Origin: Bacteroidales bacterium
GTDB taxonomy: Bacteria; Bacteroidota; Bacteroidia; Bacteroidales; UBA932
Direction: 5' to 3'
NCBI GenBank assembly: GCA_028707695.1
Contig: JAQWAL010000011.1
Span: forward strand, 1 to 45,149
Length of the DNA: 45,149 nucleotides
The notes under the pieces were generated by a model. That model had not been told where the DNA came from. It searched no databases and worked only from the letters and a program-made list of their open reading frames with translations. Below, piece after piece: positions 16,836 through 24,613 of this stretch. Numbering within the stretch: the stretch's first letter is position 1; every line of letters begins with the position of its first letter. Made by a program: the position numbers and the translations under genes.

Positions 16836-18554
16836 ATGAACAGAAAATTTCAGCTTGTTCTTGACAAGATAAACAAAACCAAAACCAACCGACTGTTATT
16901 GATTTTGCTTGGGATATGGTTCATTGTCAATGTAATTCAGACAATTTTCACTGATATTATCCCAGATGAGGCATATTATCATTTTTATTCCGAAAACTTG
17001 GCTTGGGGTTATTTTGATCATCCGCCTTTGGTATCATTGATGGTCAAGTTAAGTTCTTCCCTATTTGGTGGTGGATTTGCAATTAGGTTTACAACTATTG
17101 TTTTGCAATTATTTACCCTGGTATTAATATGGAATACAATTGACAAGAAATACCATACACAGGAAAACCTTTTGGTTTTCTTTGGTATAGCTGCTTCTAT
17201 TGTTATGTTTGTGGTTTATGGCTTTATTACAACTCCAGACTCTCCACTTCTTTTTTTTACAGCTCTTTTTCTTTTTTCATATAAAAGATTCTTAGGCAAT
17301 GAGTCCCTCACAAACTGCCTGCTTCTTTCTGTTGCAATGGCAGGATTGGTGTACAGTAAATATCAAGGTGTATTGGTTATTTTTTTTGTAATCTTATCCA
17401 ACCCTAAGCTGCTTTTGAATTACAGGTTCTTACTCTCTTCTGCCTTTGCATTATTACTTTTTTCTCCTCATTTGTTATGGCAGTTGGATAACGACTTTCC
17501 ATCTTTCCGTTACCATACTTCCGGGCGGGCAAAACCCTTTAAATTAAGATATTTTATTGAATACCTGCCAAATCAAGCTGCAAATTTCAATCCTTTTACT
17601 TTGGCTGTCGCATTATACATAATCTTTAAAATAAAAGCGAAGGACACTTTTTTCAAATCATTATATTTTATTGTGTCCGGGATGATTCTTTTTTTCTGGA
17701 TAAGCACTTACAGAGGACATTCACAACCTCAATGGACAATAGCAGCTTCAATACCAATGATTCTATTTGTCTTTTGTAATGCTGTTGACAATCATAATAT
17801 AATGAAGTATTTAAAACGTTTTGTATTTCCTTCCATAGTTATTTTATTTATTTTCAGGATTATTATTGCATGTGATACCTTACCTTTCAAATTGGAATTT
17901 TACAATCAAAAAAGATGGGTTCAGGAAGTTGAGAAAATAGCCGGAAACAGAGTAGTTGTTTTCCGGGATGGATATCAAAGACCTTCATTGTACAGGTTTT
18001 ATTCCAAAAAAGAAGCAACAACTGTAAACTCTTTATTTTACAGGAAGAACCAGTATGACATGTATGGATTCAACCATCAGTATTCTAACAGGGATTTAAT
18101 GATTGTTACAGATAAATCAGATAGTCTGGCAATACCTTACCCTTTGTTTGGAAAGGATACTTTATTCGTGCGTTTTGCAGATAAACTCGTAACTGGAAAT
18201 GATGTTCATATTTCGCATAAAGTTTTGCATGACAATGTAGTTTATTCGGGAGATACGCTAAGTATAGAAGTTTTTGTTGAGAATAAAGGTGAAACAGCAA
18301 TTTTATTTAAACAAAACCAAGAAGCAGCAACATTTAAATTTGTTATTGCTGGTAAAAATGAACAAAAATCTTTGGGTGTATTTCCAAGTTATCTTCCGGA
18401 ATCCTTGGAACCAGGGGAGTCCTTCTCTTCTTCTTTCTCTGTATTAATTCCTGAATCTTTTGAAATTGGCTCTAAAAAAGGTCAGTTTGCCATAAAAGTG
18501 CCTCCATTCAGGGAGGGATACAACAGTAAACCATTCGATTTCAAAATATTGTGA
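16836..18554 (+). CDS. Membrane glycosyltransferase of the ArnT/PMT (GT39/GT83) type
   Basis: The 572-residue protein has many transmembrane helices over about residues 20-345. The first periplasmic loop contains the metal/catalytic motif PDEAYYHFYS (D44, E45) and GYFDHPP (58-64), typical of polyisoprenyl-phosphate sugar transferases of the dolichyl-mannosyltransferase/ArnT group. The C-terminal about 170 residues (400-572) form a soluble, probably periplasmic, beta-rich domain. It likely moves a sugar from an undecaprenyl-phosphate donor to an envelope acceptor; the acceptor is unknown. It follows the SDR gene by one base and is probably co-transcribed. Confidence 0.85.
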   Translation: MNRKFQLVLDKINKTKTNRLLLILLGIWFIVNVIQTIFTDIIPDEAYYHFYSENLAWGYFDHPPLVSLMVKLSSSLFGGGFAIRFTTIVLQLFTLVLIWNTIDKKYHTQENLLVFFGIAASIVMFVVYGFITTPDSPLLFFTALFLFSYKRFLGNESLTNCLLLSVAMAGLVYSKYQGVLVIFFVILSNPKLLLNYRFLLSSAFALLLFSPHLLWQLDNDFPSFRYHTSGRAKPFKLRYFIEYLPNQAANFNPFTLAVALYIIFKIKAKDTFFKSLYFIVSGMILFFWISTYRGHSQPQWTIAASIPMILFVFCNAVDNHNIMKYLKRFVFPSIVILFIFRIIIACDTLPFKLEFYNQKRWVQEVEKIAGNRVVVFRDGYQRPSLYRFYSKKEATTVNSLFYRKNQYDMYGFNHQYSNRDLMIVTDKSDSLAIPYPLFGKDTLFVRFADKLVTGNDVHISHKVLHDNVVYSGDTLSIEVFVENKGETAILFKQNQEAATFKFVIAGKNEQKSLGVFPSYLPESLEPGESFSSSFSVLIPESFEIGSKKGQFAIKVPPFREGYNSKPFDFKIL

Positions 18555-18556
18555 AT

Positions 18557-18637
18557 ATGTGTTTCTTTTTCAGACAAATGAGTGATGCAGAAGCTATCGC
18601 TAAACGGTTTAAGATCAAAATTGGCCAATGTCAATAG
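18557..18637 (+). pseudogene. Possible N-terminal remnant of an SRAP (HMCES/YedK) gene
   Basis: A 26-codon frame starts MCFFFRQMSDAEAIAKRF, which looks like the beginning of SOS-response-associated peptidase (SRAP) proteins, where Met-Cys at the start provides the Cys2 that crosslinks abasic DNA. It stops at TAG 18635-18637, and I find no continuation of the domain before the terminator at 18698. It may be a decayed gene left between two transcription units. The match is short, so chance resemblance is possible. Confidence 0.35.
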
Positions 18638-18697
18638 AAAACTCTGTGTGGGGGATGCTCCTATGATTTGTCGGCAAAACCACTATATGTAGAGATA

Positions 18698-18726
18698 AAA
18701 AAAGAGGGAGAATATCCCTCTTTTTT
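18698..18726. terminator. Bidirectional intrinsic terminator between convergent genes
   Basis: A perfect 12-pair inverted repeat, AAAAAAGAGGGA (18698-18709) and TCCCTCTTTTTT (18715-18726), with a five-base loop. Both strands end the stem in a T-run, so it can stop the glycosyltransferase transcript from the left and the Hsp20 transcript from the right. Confidence 0.88.
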
Positions 18727-18733
18727 CTAATCA

Positions 18734-19180
18734 TTACTCTATGTCAATCATTCTTATTGGTTTAGGTTTAGCTTCCTCCCTCTTTGGGATAACCACTTTA
18801 AGTAAACCGTTCTCGTATTTTGCATATATCTTTTCACTGTCTACTGAAATTGGCAGAGAGAAAGAACGGCAGAATGATTGGTAACTGAATTCCCTGCGAG
18901 TATAGTTTCCCTTATCCTGGTCTTCATTTTCGATTTTCTTCTCAGATGAAATTGTCAGGATTCCTTGATTCACTTCTACTTTGAAATCTCCCTTATCCAT
19001 TCCCGGAGCAGCCATTTCAACCTCATATTCATCTGGATTCTCTTTTACATTGACAGATGGCAAAGTTGTATTGGTTTGGGAATAATTCCTGAGTAACATG
19101 TCGTTCCAATCGTGGTTGAAAATATCATTGAAGATATTGGCCCACATTGGAAAGGTCTCGTTTCTTCTAATTAGTGTCAT
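18734..19180 (-). CDS. Small heat-shock protein, Hsp20/alpha-crystallin family
   Basis: The 148-residue chaperone has a short N-terminal arm, an alpha-crystallin domain at about 40-135 and a C-terminal IxI-like tail (PIRMIDIE). The domain shows VEMAAPGMDKGDFKVEV and the hallmark ENGLLKVVIPK. It would hold unfolding proteins in soluble oligomers. Unlike most genes here its ATG is preceded by a strong Shine-Dalgarno, GGAGG about six bases upstream. A 13-base palindrome lies about 95 bases upstream. No CIRCE element is visible. Confidence 0.93.
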   Translation of the reverse strand: MTLIRRNETFPMWANIFNDIFNHDWNDMLLRNYSQTNTTLPSVNVKENPDEYEVEMAAPGMDKGDFKVEVNQGILTISSEKKIENEDQDKGNYTRREFSYQSFCRSFSLPISVDSEKIYAKYENGLLKVVIPKREEAKPKPIRMIDIE

Positions 19181-19274
19181 AATAACCTCCGCTTTTAAAA
19201 TATTAATAAATACTTTATCCTTGTATGGGACTTTGACTCTATTAATCTCAAATTAAATACCAATCATCAAAACA

Positions 19275-19287
19275 TGACATAATGTCA
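19275..19287. promoter_or_regulatory. Palindrome TGACATAATGTCA upstream of hsp20
   Basis: Six-base arms around one central A form a perfect dyad between the end of the YjbH-like gene and hsp20. It has no T-tract and is too short for a terminator, so it may be an operator. It is not CIRCE. Function is a guess. Confidence 0.3.
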
Positions 19288-19309
19288 GTTTGCTTATGTT
19301 CTGAATTGG

Positions 19310-20062
19310 TTAAAGAAGAGGGATTTGTGCATGAAATCCAAATGAAAGATATTTTAAATCCTGGATAAATGCTTGAAAGAATATGTGTTGGAATAAAAGA
19401 ACATTGCCTCCCAAATTAAAGTCTTTTGTGTCATATTCTGCAATAAGATTTAGATTTTCAAAAAAAACGGGAGCGAAAGATATTCCTCCGGATATTGGAA
19501 CATCCAACTGAAATTTATTGCTGGAAAGAATATTGTAAGCAGCATGAAGACCAATAGTACCTAAAGGGATATCAAGGTGTTTGCTTATGGCAACATAATG
19601 GGTACCAAAATATTTATTGCCACCTGATGAGCTAAAATAATTCGTTGTGTTTGAGGTTAGAAGATCATTTGAGCCGATAACAATTGCCGGGAAAAAGTTT
19701 TTTTCCTTCAATAATCGAAATCTTAATGATACCGATCTGTCCACATTGTTGAACCTGCCTTCGTATTTCAGGTCAAACGCAGTGTTTGTAAGGGAAGCTT
19801 CAAAAAAAGGAAGGAATGTGATGTTCACAAAATAATTGAAAGTGTTGTATGTCCAGGTTTCGGGTGTCATGTTTGTATTCAGAAAGTTACCACCTATTTT
19901 GACTGTCCCTTCCGGGGACATTGTTGCAGATGGGCTGTTCAGTAAACCAGTGACACCTAATGTTGTTTGGGAATAAACCATAGACCGTGGGAATAACAAA
20001 GAAAAGGCCGCCAGACATGAAATGAAAGGCAGCCTTTTGATGTTAAAGGTATATAAGGACAT
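19310..20062 (-). CDS. YjbH-like outer-membrane protein (N-terminal-type half)
   Basis: The 250-residue protein has a signal peptide (about 1-31, cut after a VYSQ-like site) and then alternating beta strands to a C-terminal IPLL, as in an outer-membrane barrel. GVTGLLNSPSATMSPEGTV followed by NYFVNITFLPFFEASL resembles the N-terminal part of YjbH/GfcD proteins, which are linked in enterobacteria to exopolysaccharide or group 4 capsule export. It is the last gene of a minus-strand trio, 10 bases after a lipoprotein gene. Family membership is recalled from pattern; no polysaccharide genes are next to it. Confidence 0.7.
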   Translation of the reverse strand: MSLYTFNIKRLPFISCLAAFSLLFPRSMVYSQTTLGVTGLLNSPSATMSPEGTVKIGGNFLNTNMTPETWTYNTFNYFVNITFLPFFEASLTNTAFDLKYEGRFNNVDRSVSLRFRLLKEKNFFPAIVIGSNDLLTSNTTNYFSSSGGNKYFGTHYVAISKHLDIPLGTIGLHAAYNILSSNKFQLDVPISGGISFAPVFFENLNLIAEYDTKDFNLGGNVLLFQHIFFQAFIQDLKYLSFGFHAQIPLL

Positions 20063-20072
20063 TCCTTATGCT

Positions 20073-21356
20073 CTATAGAGTTCCACCACCACCAGAACCA
20101 TGGCTATGGTCGTCTATTATAATATCCTGGAAGAACAGTGCTGTTGCTCCGGCTGAATGAACCTCGAAGTTGAGGATTTTTGTACCTGAAGAAGTCTCAA
20201 TTTCAATTTCAAAATTATTCCTGTCAATAGCCTGACGCCCGGTTGTCACCAACTTGTAGTTTGGTTGGATTGTCCTGCTAACAGTTATGTTTTCCTGAAT
20301 TGTTTCAAAAGAAGCAAGGGCCGATGTATTTCCGAAATATGGTTTAATGACATTTTTTATCATTGCCTCCAAAGATGTTGCATCAGCACCGGTTATCCCT
20401 GCGTTGGACAATACCGTGGCCACAGGTGTTTCAAATATGTAACCTTTTTTCCTGTCAACTTTTATTGTTGTAACATTGATAGGTGAAAGAGTTGTGTTTT
20501 CAATAGGAGTATCAACAACATTTATATCTTCTTCCAATGCACCGAGACTTGTTCGTAATGTAATGTACGAAATCTTATAGACAGAGAAGTGGGTTATTGA
20601 AGTGCTATATTTGTTGGTTGCAGCATCATAGGTTACTGGTGTTTGCTGAACTTCCCATTGGTTTGTTGACTCATTGAAGTATTCCAGTTGTACATTTTTG
20701 AATCTATTTGCAGTAAGAGGGTTATCTACTACAAGCGGCAAAGGGTTGCTAAATTGCAGACCAGAAGGTTCAAACCTCAAAACAGCAAGTCCTGGATTGT
20801 TGACAGTGCCAACAACAACATCAGGAGTTATTACAGCTGTAATGTTTATGGAGCCAGTTACAGGCTGGTTGTTTGCATCTGTCACAGTGGTACCCGCCGG
20901 AATGGTAAGTGTTACCGGAACAGCCCCGCCAATATCAATTGTACCACCTTCTACAGGAGTGATAGGTGTGACCCCCGGTACAAATGGAACCATTGTAACT
21001 GATATGTTGAATGTTATGGTGTGATTAGGAGCAGCTTCCTGGAACTCCAGACTATAAGTGGCATCAAAAAAGTCATCTTTTGAGAAGACCAATGTATACT
21101 TGCCCGCCTGGGTCAGGTCTTTGAATTCAAAAATACCAGTAGTATTTGTAGTAGTATTCAAGTTGCCCATTGTCACAGTTACTCCTTGCAAAGGAGAATT
21201 ATCTTGTTGGCTCAAAACCTGACCTTTTATGGTGTATTTTGCAGGTTGCGGAGCCGGAGGGGTAGGCTCGTCCTCTTTGTCACAAGAGGAAAATATGGAT
21301 AACGATCCAACGAGGAGAATCATCAAGAAACCCCTGAAAAATTTAGTTGTTTTCAT
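20073..21356 (-). CDS. Outer-membrane lipoprotein with carboxypeptidase-like regulatory domain
   Basis: From the ATG at 21356 the product has 427 residues: a lipoprotein signal peptide with lipidated C25 (SIFSSC), then DKEDE, which fits the X-K-(D/E)2 surface-export signal described for Capnocytophaga lipoproteins. A Pro-rich linker precedes a carboxypeptidase-regulatory-like beta-sandwich (about 40-120, IKGQVLSQQDNSPLQGVTV) and a further beta-rich region with a ZU5/GAIN-like look (IPAGTTVTDANNQPV and following). The C-terminus is HDHSHGSGGGGTL-like and may bind metal. An upstream in-frame ATG at 21365 adds three residues. It is flanked by two YjbH-like genes in one operon. Confidence 0.78.
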   Translation of the reverse strand: MKTTKFFRGFLMILLVGSLSIFSSCDKEDEPTPPAPQPAKYTIKGQVLSQQDNSPLQGVTVTMGNLNTTTNTTGIFEFKDLTQAGKYTLVFSKDDFFDATYSLEFQEAAPNHTITFNISVTMVPFVPGVTPITPVEGGTIDIGGAVPVTLTIPAGTTVTDANNQPVTGSINITAVITPDVVVGTVNNPGLAVLRFEPSGLQFSNPLPLVVDNPLTANRFKNVQLEYFNESTNQWEVQQTPVTYDAATNKYSTSITHFSVYKISYITLRTSLGALEEDINVVDTPIENTTLSPINVTTIKVDRKKGYIFETPVATVLSNAGITGADATSLEAMIKNVIKPYFGNTSALASFETIQENITVSRTIQPNYKLVTTGRQAIDRNNFEIEIETSSGTKILNFEVHSAGATALFFQDIIIDDHSHGSGGGGTL

Positions 21357-21386
21357 TACGTTCATGGTTAAAGTATTACATGTTGT

Positions 21387-22352
21387 TTATAAAAAAAGAT
21401 TGTTATTTATTAAATTTTTATTAAAAAAATTGAAACTACTGTTTTCATCGGGGGATGTTTGATAAAATATTCCTCTAAGTGGGTATGGTCTGGCAACGTA
21501 TTCCATTGAAAACCTTTTTGCAGGATAAATGTTCAATCGCTTTTTCCAATTCCTGTTTCTTGGAGGCAGGTTTATAGTAAAAAAGAAGCCTCCGTTCAAA
21601 GAGTATCCTTCGTACTGGAGGGTCTGTATGTAGAAACCCACCGAAGAATTTTTAAAAAAGCGGATTATCTCTCCCCTAGCAGCTATATCATCCTGAAGGT
21701 ATTTGGAAATATTGCCGTTTATGAGGATATTGGCCTTATCAAAAAAGTAGTTTGCTCCTACCCTCCAGTTTGTTTTTCCAGATTTCGATATTGTCCAGCT
21801 ATCCAAAAATGGTAAAGACCAGTAAGTGTAACCTGCTTGTGCATAAAATCCGGCATTTCTAAATATCTTCTTGTAAACCTTAATATCAGCACCAGCTCTT
21901 TGCATGTTGAAATTTCCTAAGGAAATGAGAGCAGAAACCCCGCCGGGCAAACTTAAATGTTGACTAAATGTTAAGAAACCAGGCCTTACCCTGTTCTCAT
22001 CAGTGGAAAAATCGTTGTATACAGGAAGGATCAATTGAGCTGTAGCAACAGCACCCCTCCATAAATTAAATTTTAAGGCGGGGTTGATATTCAACTGAAG
22101 TAAATAAATCCTGTCAAGCCTTGCATTTTTAAATCTAAATTGAGGGTAAAACAGTAAATCAAGCTGCCAATTATCATCTCCAAGGTTATACTCTTGTGTT
22201 ATCCAGTTATTTGAAAGAACTTTGTTTTTTAAAGAATCATCTTTATAATTGTTACTTTGGGCTTTGGAAAGTATTGGAATTACAGTTAAAGCAAAGACAA
22301 AAAACAGAGCAAGTACAGCAATGTGAGTTTTATTATGCATGTTTTTTACCAT
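21387..22352 (-). CDS. YjbH-like outer-membrane protein (C-terminal-type half)
   Basis: The 321-residue protein has a signal peptide to about residue 32 (SKAQS) and many amphipathic beta strands. Motifs include FYAQAGYTYWSLPFLD, SVGFYIQTLQYEGYSLNGGFFFTINLPP and, near the end, RFSMEYVARPYPLRG, which resemble the C-terminal half of YjbH-family proteins in Bacteroidetes. It is the first gene of the trio, 30 bases before the lipoprotein gene, and divergent from umuD. The natural reading is an outer-membrane barrel working with the other two; the function is inferred. An ATG four codons in is an alternative start. Confidence 0.7.
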   Translation of the reverse strand: MVKNMHNKTHIAVLALFFVFALTVIPILSKAQSNNYKDDSLKNKVLSNNWITQEYNLGDDNWQLDLLFYPQFRFKNARLDRIYLLQLNINPALKFNLWRGAVATAQLILPVYNDFSTDENRVRPGFLTFSQHLSLPGGVSALISLGNFNMQRAGADIKVYKKIFRNAGFYAQAGYTYWSLPFLDSWTISKSGKTNWRVGANYFFDKANILINGNISKYLQDDIAARGEIIRFFKNSSVGFYIQTLQYEGYSLNGGFFFTINLPPRNRNWKKRLNIYPAKRFSMEYVARPYPLRGIFYQTSPDENSSFNFFNKNLINNNLFL

Positions 22353-22398
22353 CTTTTTTTATGAAACCCAATACTAATCTACAAATGGGGCGTTTATC

Positions 22399-22427
22399 AT
22401 TAACAAATGGAACGTTCTAAAGTTAAT
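22399..22427. promoter_or_regulatory. Two near-concentric dyads between yjbH-like gene and umuD
   Basis: ATTAAC (22399-22404) and GTTAAT (22422-22427) surround the palindrome GAACGTTC (22410-22417); the two dyads share almost the same centre. Such nesting suggests a binding site for a dimeric repressor. The inner motif recalls the GAAC/GTTC halves of Gram-positive SOS boxes but without their 4-base spacer. Confidence 0.4.
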
Positions 22428-22491
22428 AAAATTTATACAAACAAATAAGTTTTATTAAAAATAATTAAAACCATATGTTTTTTCAATTGAT

Positions 22492-22499
22492 TATCTTTG
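22492..22499 (+). promoter_or_regulatory. Probable -7 box of the umuD-vanZ-umuC operon
   Basis: TATCTTTG is a full match to TAnnTTTG. The transcript would start near 22506, only about 10 bases before the umuD ATG. No clear TTTG stands at the -33 position, which would fit a promoter that needs activation or derepression. Confidence 0.45.
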
Positions 22500-22515
22500 T
22501 TCCCAAATATTAGCA

Positions 22516-22944
22516 ATGAAACCTCGTATAGATATATTTTTGCCGGAAACAGAAAAAGAAATTTGGGTAAAGTACTCAGAAACACTTGTGAAAGCTGGTT
22601 TTCCCTCGCCTGCAGAAGATCATAAGGAGATCAAATTAGACCTTAACAAAGAATTGATCAAAAATCCTGCTTCCACTTTTTTTGCCAGGGTTTCAGGTGA
22701 AAGCATGATAAATGATGGAATAAATGATGGGGATATACTTGTTATTGATAAATCATGTGAACCATCTGACGGAGTGCTTGCTGTTTGTTTCCTGGATGGG
22801 GAATTCACATTGAAAAGGGTAAGGATTAGAGAAAAGGAGATATACCTTACACCCGCAAATCCTAAGTATAAAGCTATAAAAGTGACAGAAGACAACGATT
22901 TTTCCATCTGGGGAATCGTAAAATACATAATTAAGAAAGTTTGA
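22516..22944 (+). CDS. umuD: UmuD-like self-cleaving S24 peptidase, polymerase V accessory protein
   Basis: The 142-residue protein matches UmuD along its length. The cleavage site is A27-G28 (KAGFPSP), the catalytic serine S63 is in SGESM and the lysine K100 in GEFTLKR; the 37-residue spacing equals that of S60 and K97 in E. coli UmuD. There is no DNA-binding N-terminal domain, so it is not LexA. After RecA-stimulated self-cleavage it would activate UmuC for translesion synthesis. It is followed after 21 bases by a vanZ-like gene and then umuC. Confidence 0.93.
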   Translation: MKPRIDIFLPETEKEIWVKYSETLVKAGFPSPAEDHKEIKLDLNKELIKNPASTFFARVSGESMINDGINDGDILVIDKSCEPSDGVLAVCFLDGEFTLKRVRIREKEIYLTPANPKYKAIKVTEDNDFSIWGIVKYIIKKV

Positions 22945-22965
22945 CTTTTAGTAACTGGTTTTTTT

Positions 22966-23376
22966 ATGAAGACAACCAAATTTTTATTCAGGATATTGTT
23001 TGCATTATACATTTCCATACTTCTTTTTTTGTCTTTGTATTCATTCAAAGAGACCCAGGTAAATTTGTCGTTTAAAATACTTGGTTTGGATGCAGACAAG
23101 GTTATCCATTTTATAATGTATTTACCATTTCCATTTTCTGCATGGTTTGCATTTGGAGGTATCATGAAAAACTCATTTGGCAGGTACTCAAAGTTGGTTT
23201 TGTTTGTCTCCGGACTGGCAGTTGCATCTTTGACTGAATTATTGCAAAACACCACATCGTATAGGTATTCAGACTTTTACGACTTATTAGCCAACTATTT
23301 TGCAATTTTTTTAGGGACTATATTGGTATTAATAATAGATCGTTACGCAAACAATGTTTGGCCTGGCAGATTGTAA
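22966..23376 (+). CDS. VanZ-like small membrane protein
   Basis: This 136-residue protein has about four transmembrane helices (near 5-25, 45-65, 70-92 and 105-127). It carries the VanZ-type pattern of acidic and His/Lys residues between helices, such as LDADKVIHFIMYLPFPF and LTELLQ. VanZ itself gives low-level teicoplanin resistance, but most relatives have unknown function. The last 23 bases overlap the start of umuC, and umuD ends 21 bases upstream, so it is a real member of this DNA-damage operon by position. Any functional link to UmuC is unproven. Confidence 0.82.
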   Translation: MKTTKFLFRILFALYISILLFLSLYSFKETQVNLSFKILGLDADKVIHFIMYLPFPFSAWFAFGGIMKNSFGRYSKLVLFVSGLAVASLTELLQNTTSYRYSDFYDLLANYFAIFLGTILVLIIDRYANNVWPGRL

Positions 23377-24613
23377 TAATTTTTATGTGAGTTGCGAAAG
23401 GGTTTTCAATCCCTCCCTCAATGGAAAACCGGTTATTGTATTAAGCAATAATGACGGTTGTGTTATATCCAGGTCACAAGAGGCCAAGGACTTGGGAATT
23501 TCCATGGGAGAACCTCTTTTCAAATTGAAAGATCTTGTCAAACGGGAAAACATCCGTGTCTATTCTTCCAATTTCCCGTTGTATGCAGATATGTCGCAAA
23601 GGGTCATGGACACGATTATCTCTATGGTTCCGGCAGCAGAGATATACTCTATCGATGAAGCTTTTATTAATTTTGATGGAATAGCTGTTGACAAACTTCA
23701 CAAGCTGGCTTCAGATATATCACAACAAGTCAAAACCAATACCGGTATACCACTTAGCATTGGGGTTTCAAAGACTAAAACATTGGCAAAGATTGCGTCC
23801 AAGTTATGCAAGAAATATCCTAAACTTAACAATAGCTGTGTTATGATAAAACAAAGCAATATAGATAAAGTGCTTAAATCTTATCCAGTTAATGATGTTT
23901 GGGGTATCGGAAGGCAATACTCTAAAATGCTTTATTCTAACAACATAACGACAGCTGAGCAGTTTTTGTGTGCCGATCCTAGATGGGTCAGGTCAAAAAT
24001 GAATGTGACTGGTCTCAAAAGTTGGAAAGAGCTAAAGGGAACTCCTTGTTTTGGACTTGAAGAGAATATTCATGACAAACAACAAATTTGCACAAGCCGT
24101 AGTTTTGCCAAAGATTTATTTGATCATGAGGAGGTTATAAGAGCTGTTGCAAAATTCACATCTTCCAGCGCACAAAAGTTACGTGCACAAAATGGTGTAG
24201 CATTGAAAGTAATGGTCTTTTTATATACCAATCCATTCAAGGAAAACCATGAAAGGGACTATAAAACCATCTTTATTCCGTTGGAGTATCCTACAGATAA
24301 CACACTGGAACTTGTGAAAATTGTTTGTCGCCATACGGCAATGAACTTAAAAAAAGGTTGTGGATACAAAAAGGCTGGGGTTGTCATATCGTCAATATCT
24401 AAAAAAGAGCATACTCCTGGTTTTTTATTTGATTCCGGAAGGTCAGAAAAAGGAGATCTGCTCATGAAATGTTTGGACGATATCAATGCCAAATATGGGA
24501 GGGAATCGATAGTTACCGGAACCCAGGGACCAAACAGGATTGTATATAATATGGACCACTTATCTCCTAAATACACAACTTGTTGGGATGATATAATCAA
24601 AGTGAAAGTTTAA
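23354..24613 (+). CDS. umuC: Y-family DNA polymerase V catalytic subunit
   Basis: UmuC performs error-prone translesion synthesis with UmuD-prime. The 419-residue length is typical. The metal-binding residues are D6 in GLADCNNFYVSCERVF and D101-E102 in SIDEAFINF; SLNGKPVIVLSNNDGC is the finger region, and helix-hairpin-helix and little-finger parts follow. The ATG lies inside the end of vanZ in another frame, implying coupled translation. Its 3-prime end overlaps the convergent GH13 gene by 17 bases. Confidence 0.95.
   Translation: MFGLADCNNFYVSCERVFNPSLNGKPVIVLSNNDGCVISRSQEAKDLGISMGEPLFKLKDLVKRENIRVYSSNFPLYADMSQRVMDTIISMVPAAEIYSIDEAFINFDGIAVDKLHKLASDISQQVKTNTGIPLSIGVSKTKTLAKIASKLCKKYPKLNNSCVMIKQSNIDKVLKSYPVNDVWGIGRQYSKMLYSNNITTAEQFLCADPRWVRSKMNVTGLKSWKELKGTPCFGLEENIHDKQQICTSRSFAKDLFDHEEVIRAVAKFTSSSAQKLRAQNGVALKVMVFLYTNPFKENHERDYKTIFIPLEYPTDNTLELVKIVCRHTAMNLKKGCGYKKAGVVISSISKKEHTPGFLFDSGRSEKGDLLMKCLDDINAKYGRESIVTGTQGPNRIVYNMDHLSPKYTTCWDDIIKVKV

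Noticed and set aside
22620-23255. A 211-codon minus-strand frame over umuD and vanZ
   Set aside because: Both plus-strand genes are better supported by motifs and operon spacing; the antisense product resembles nothing.
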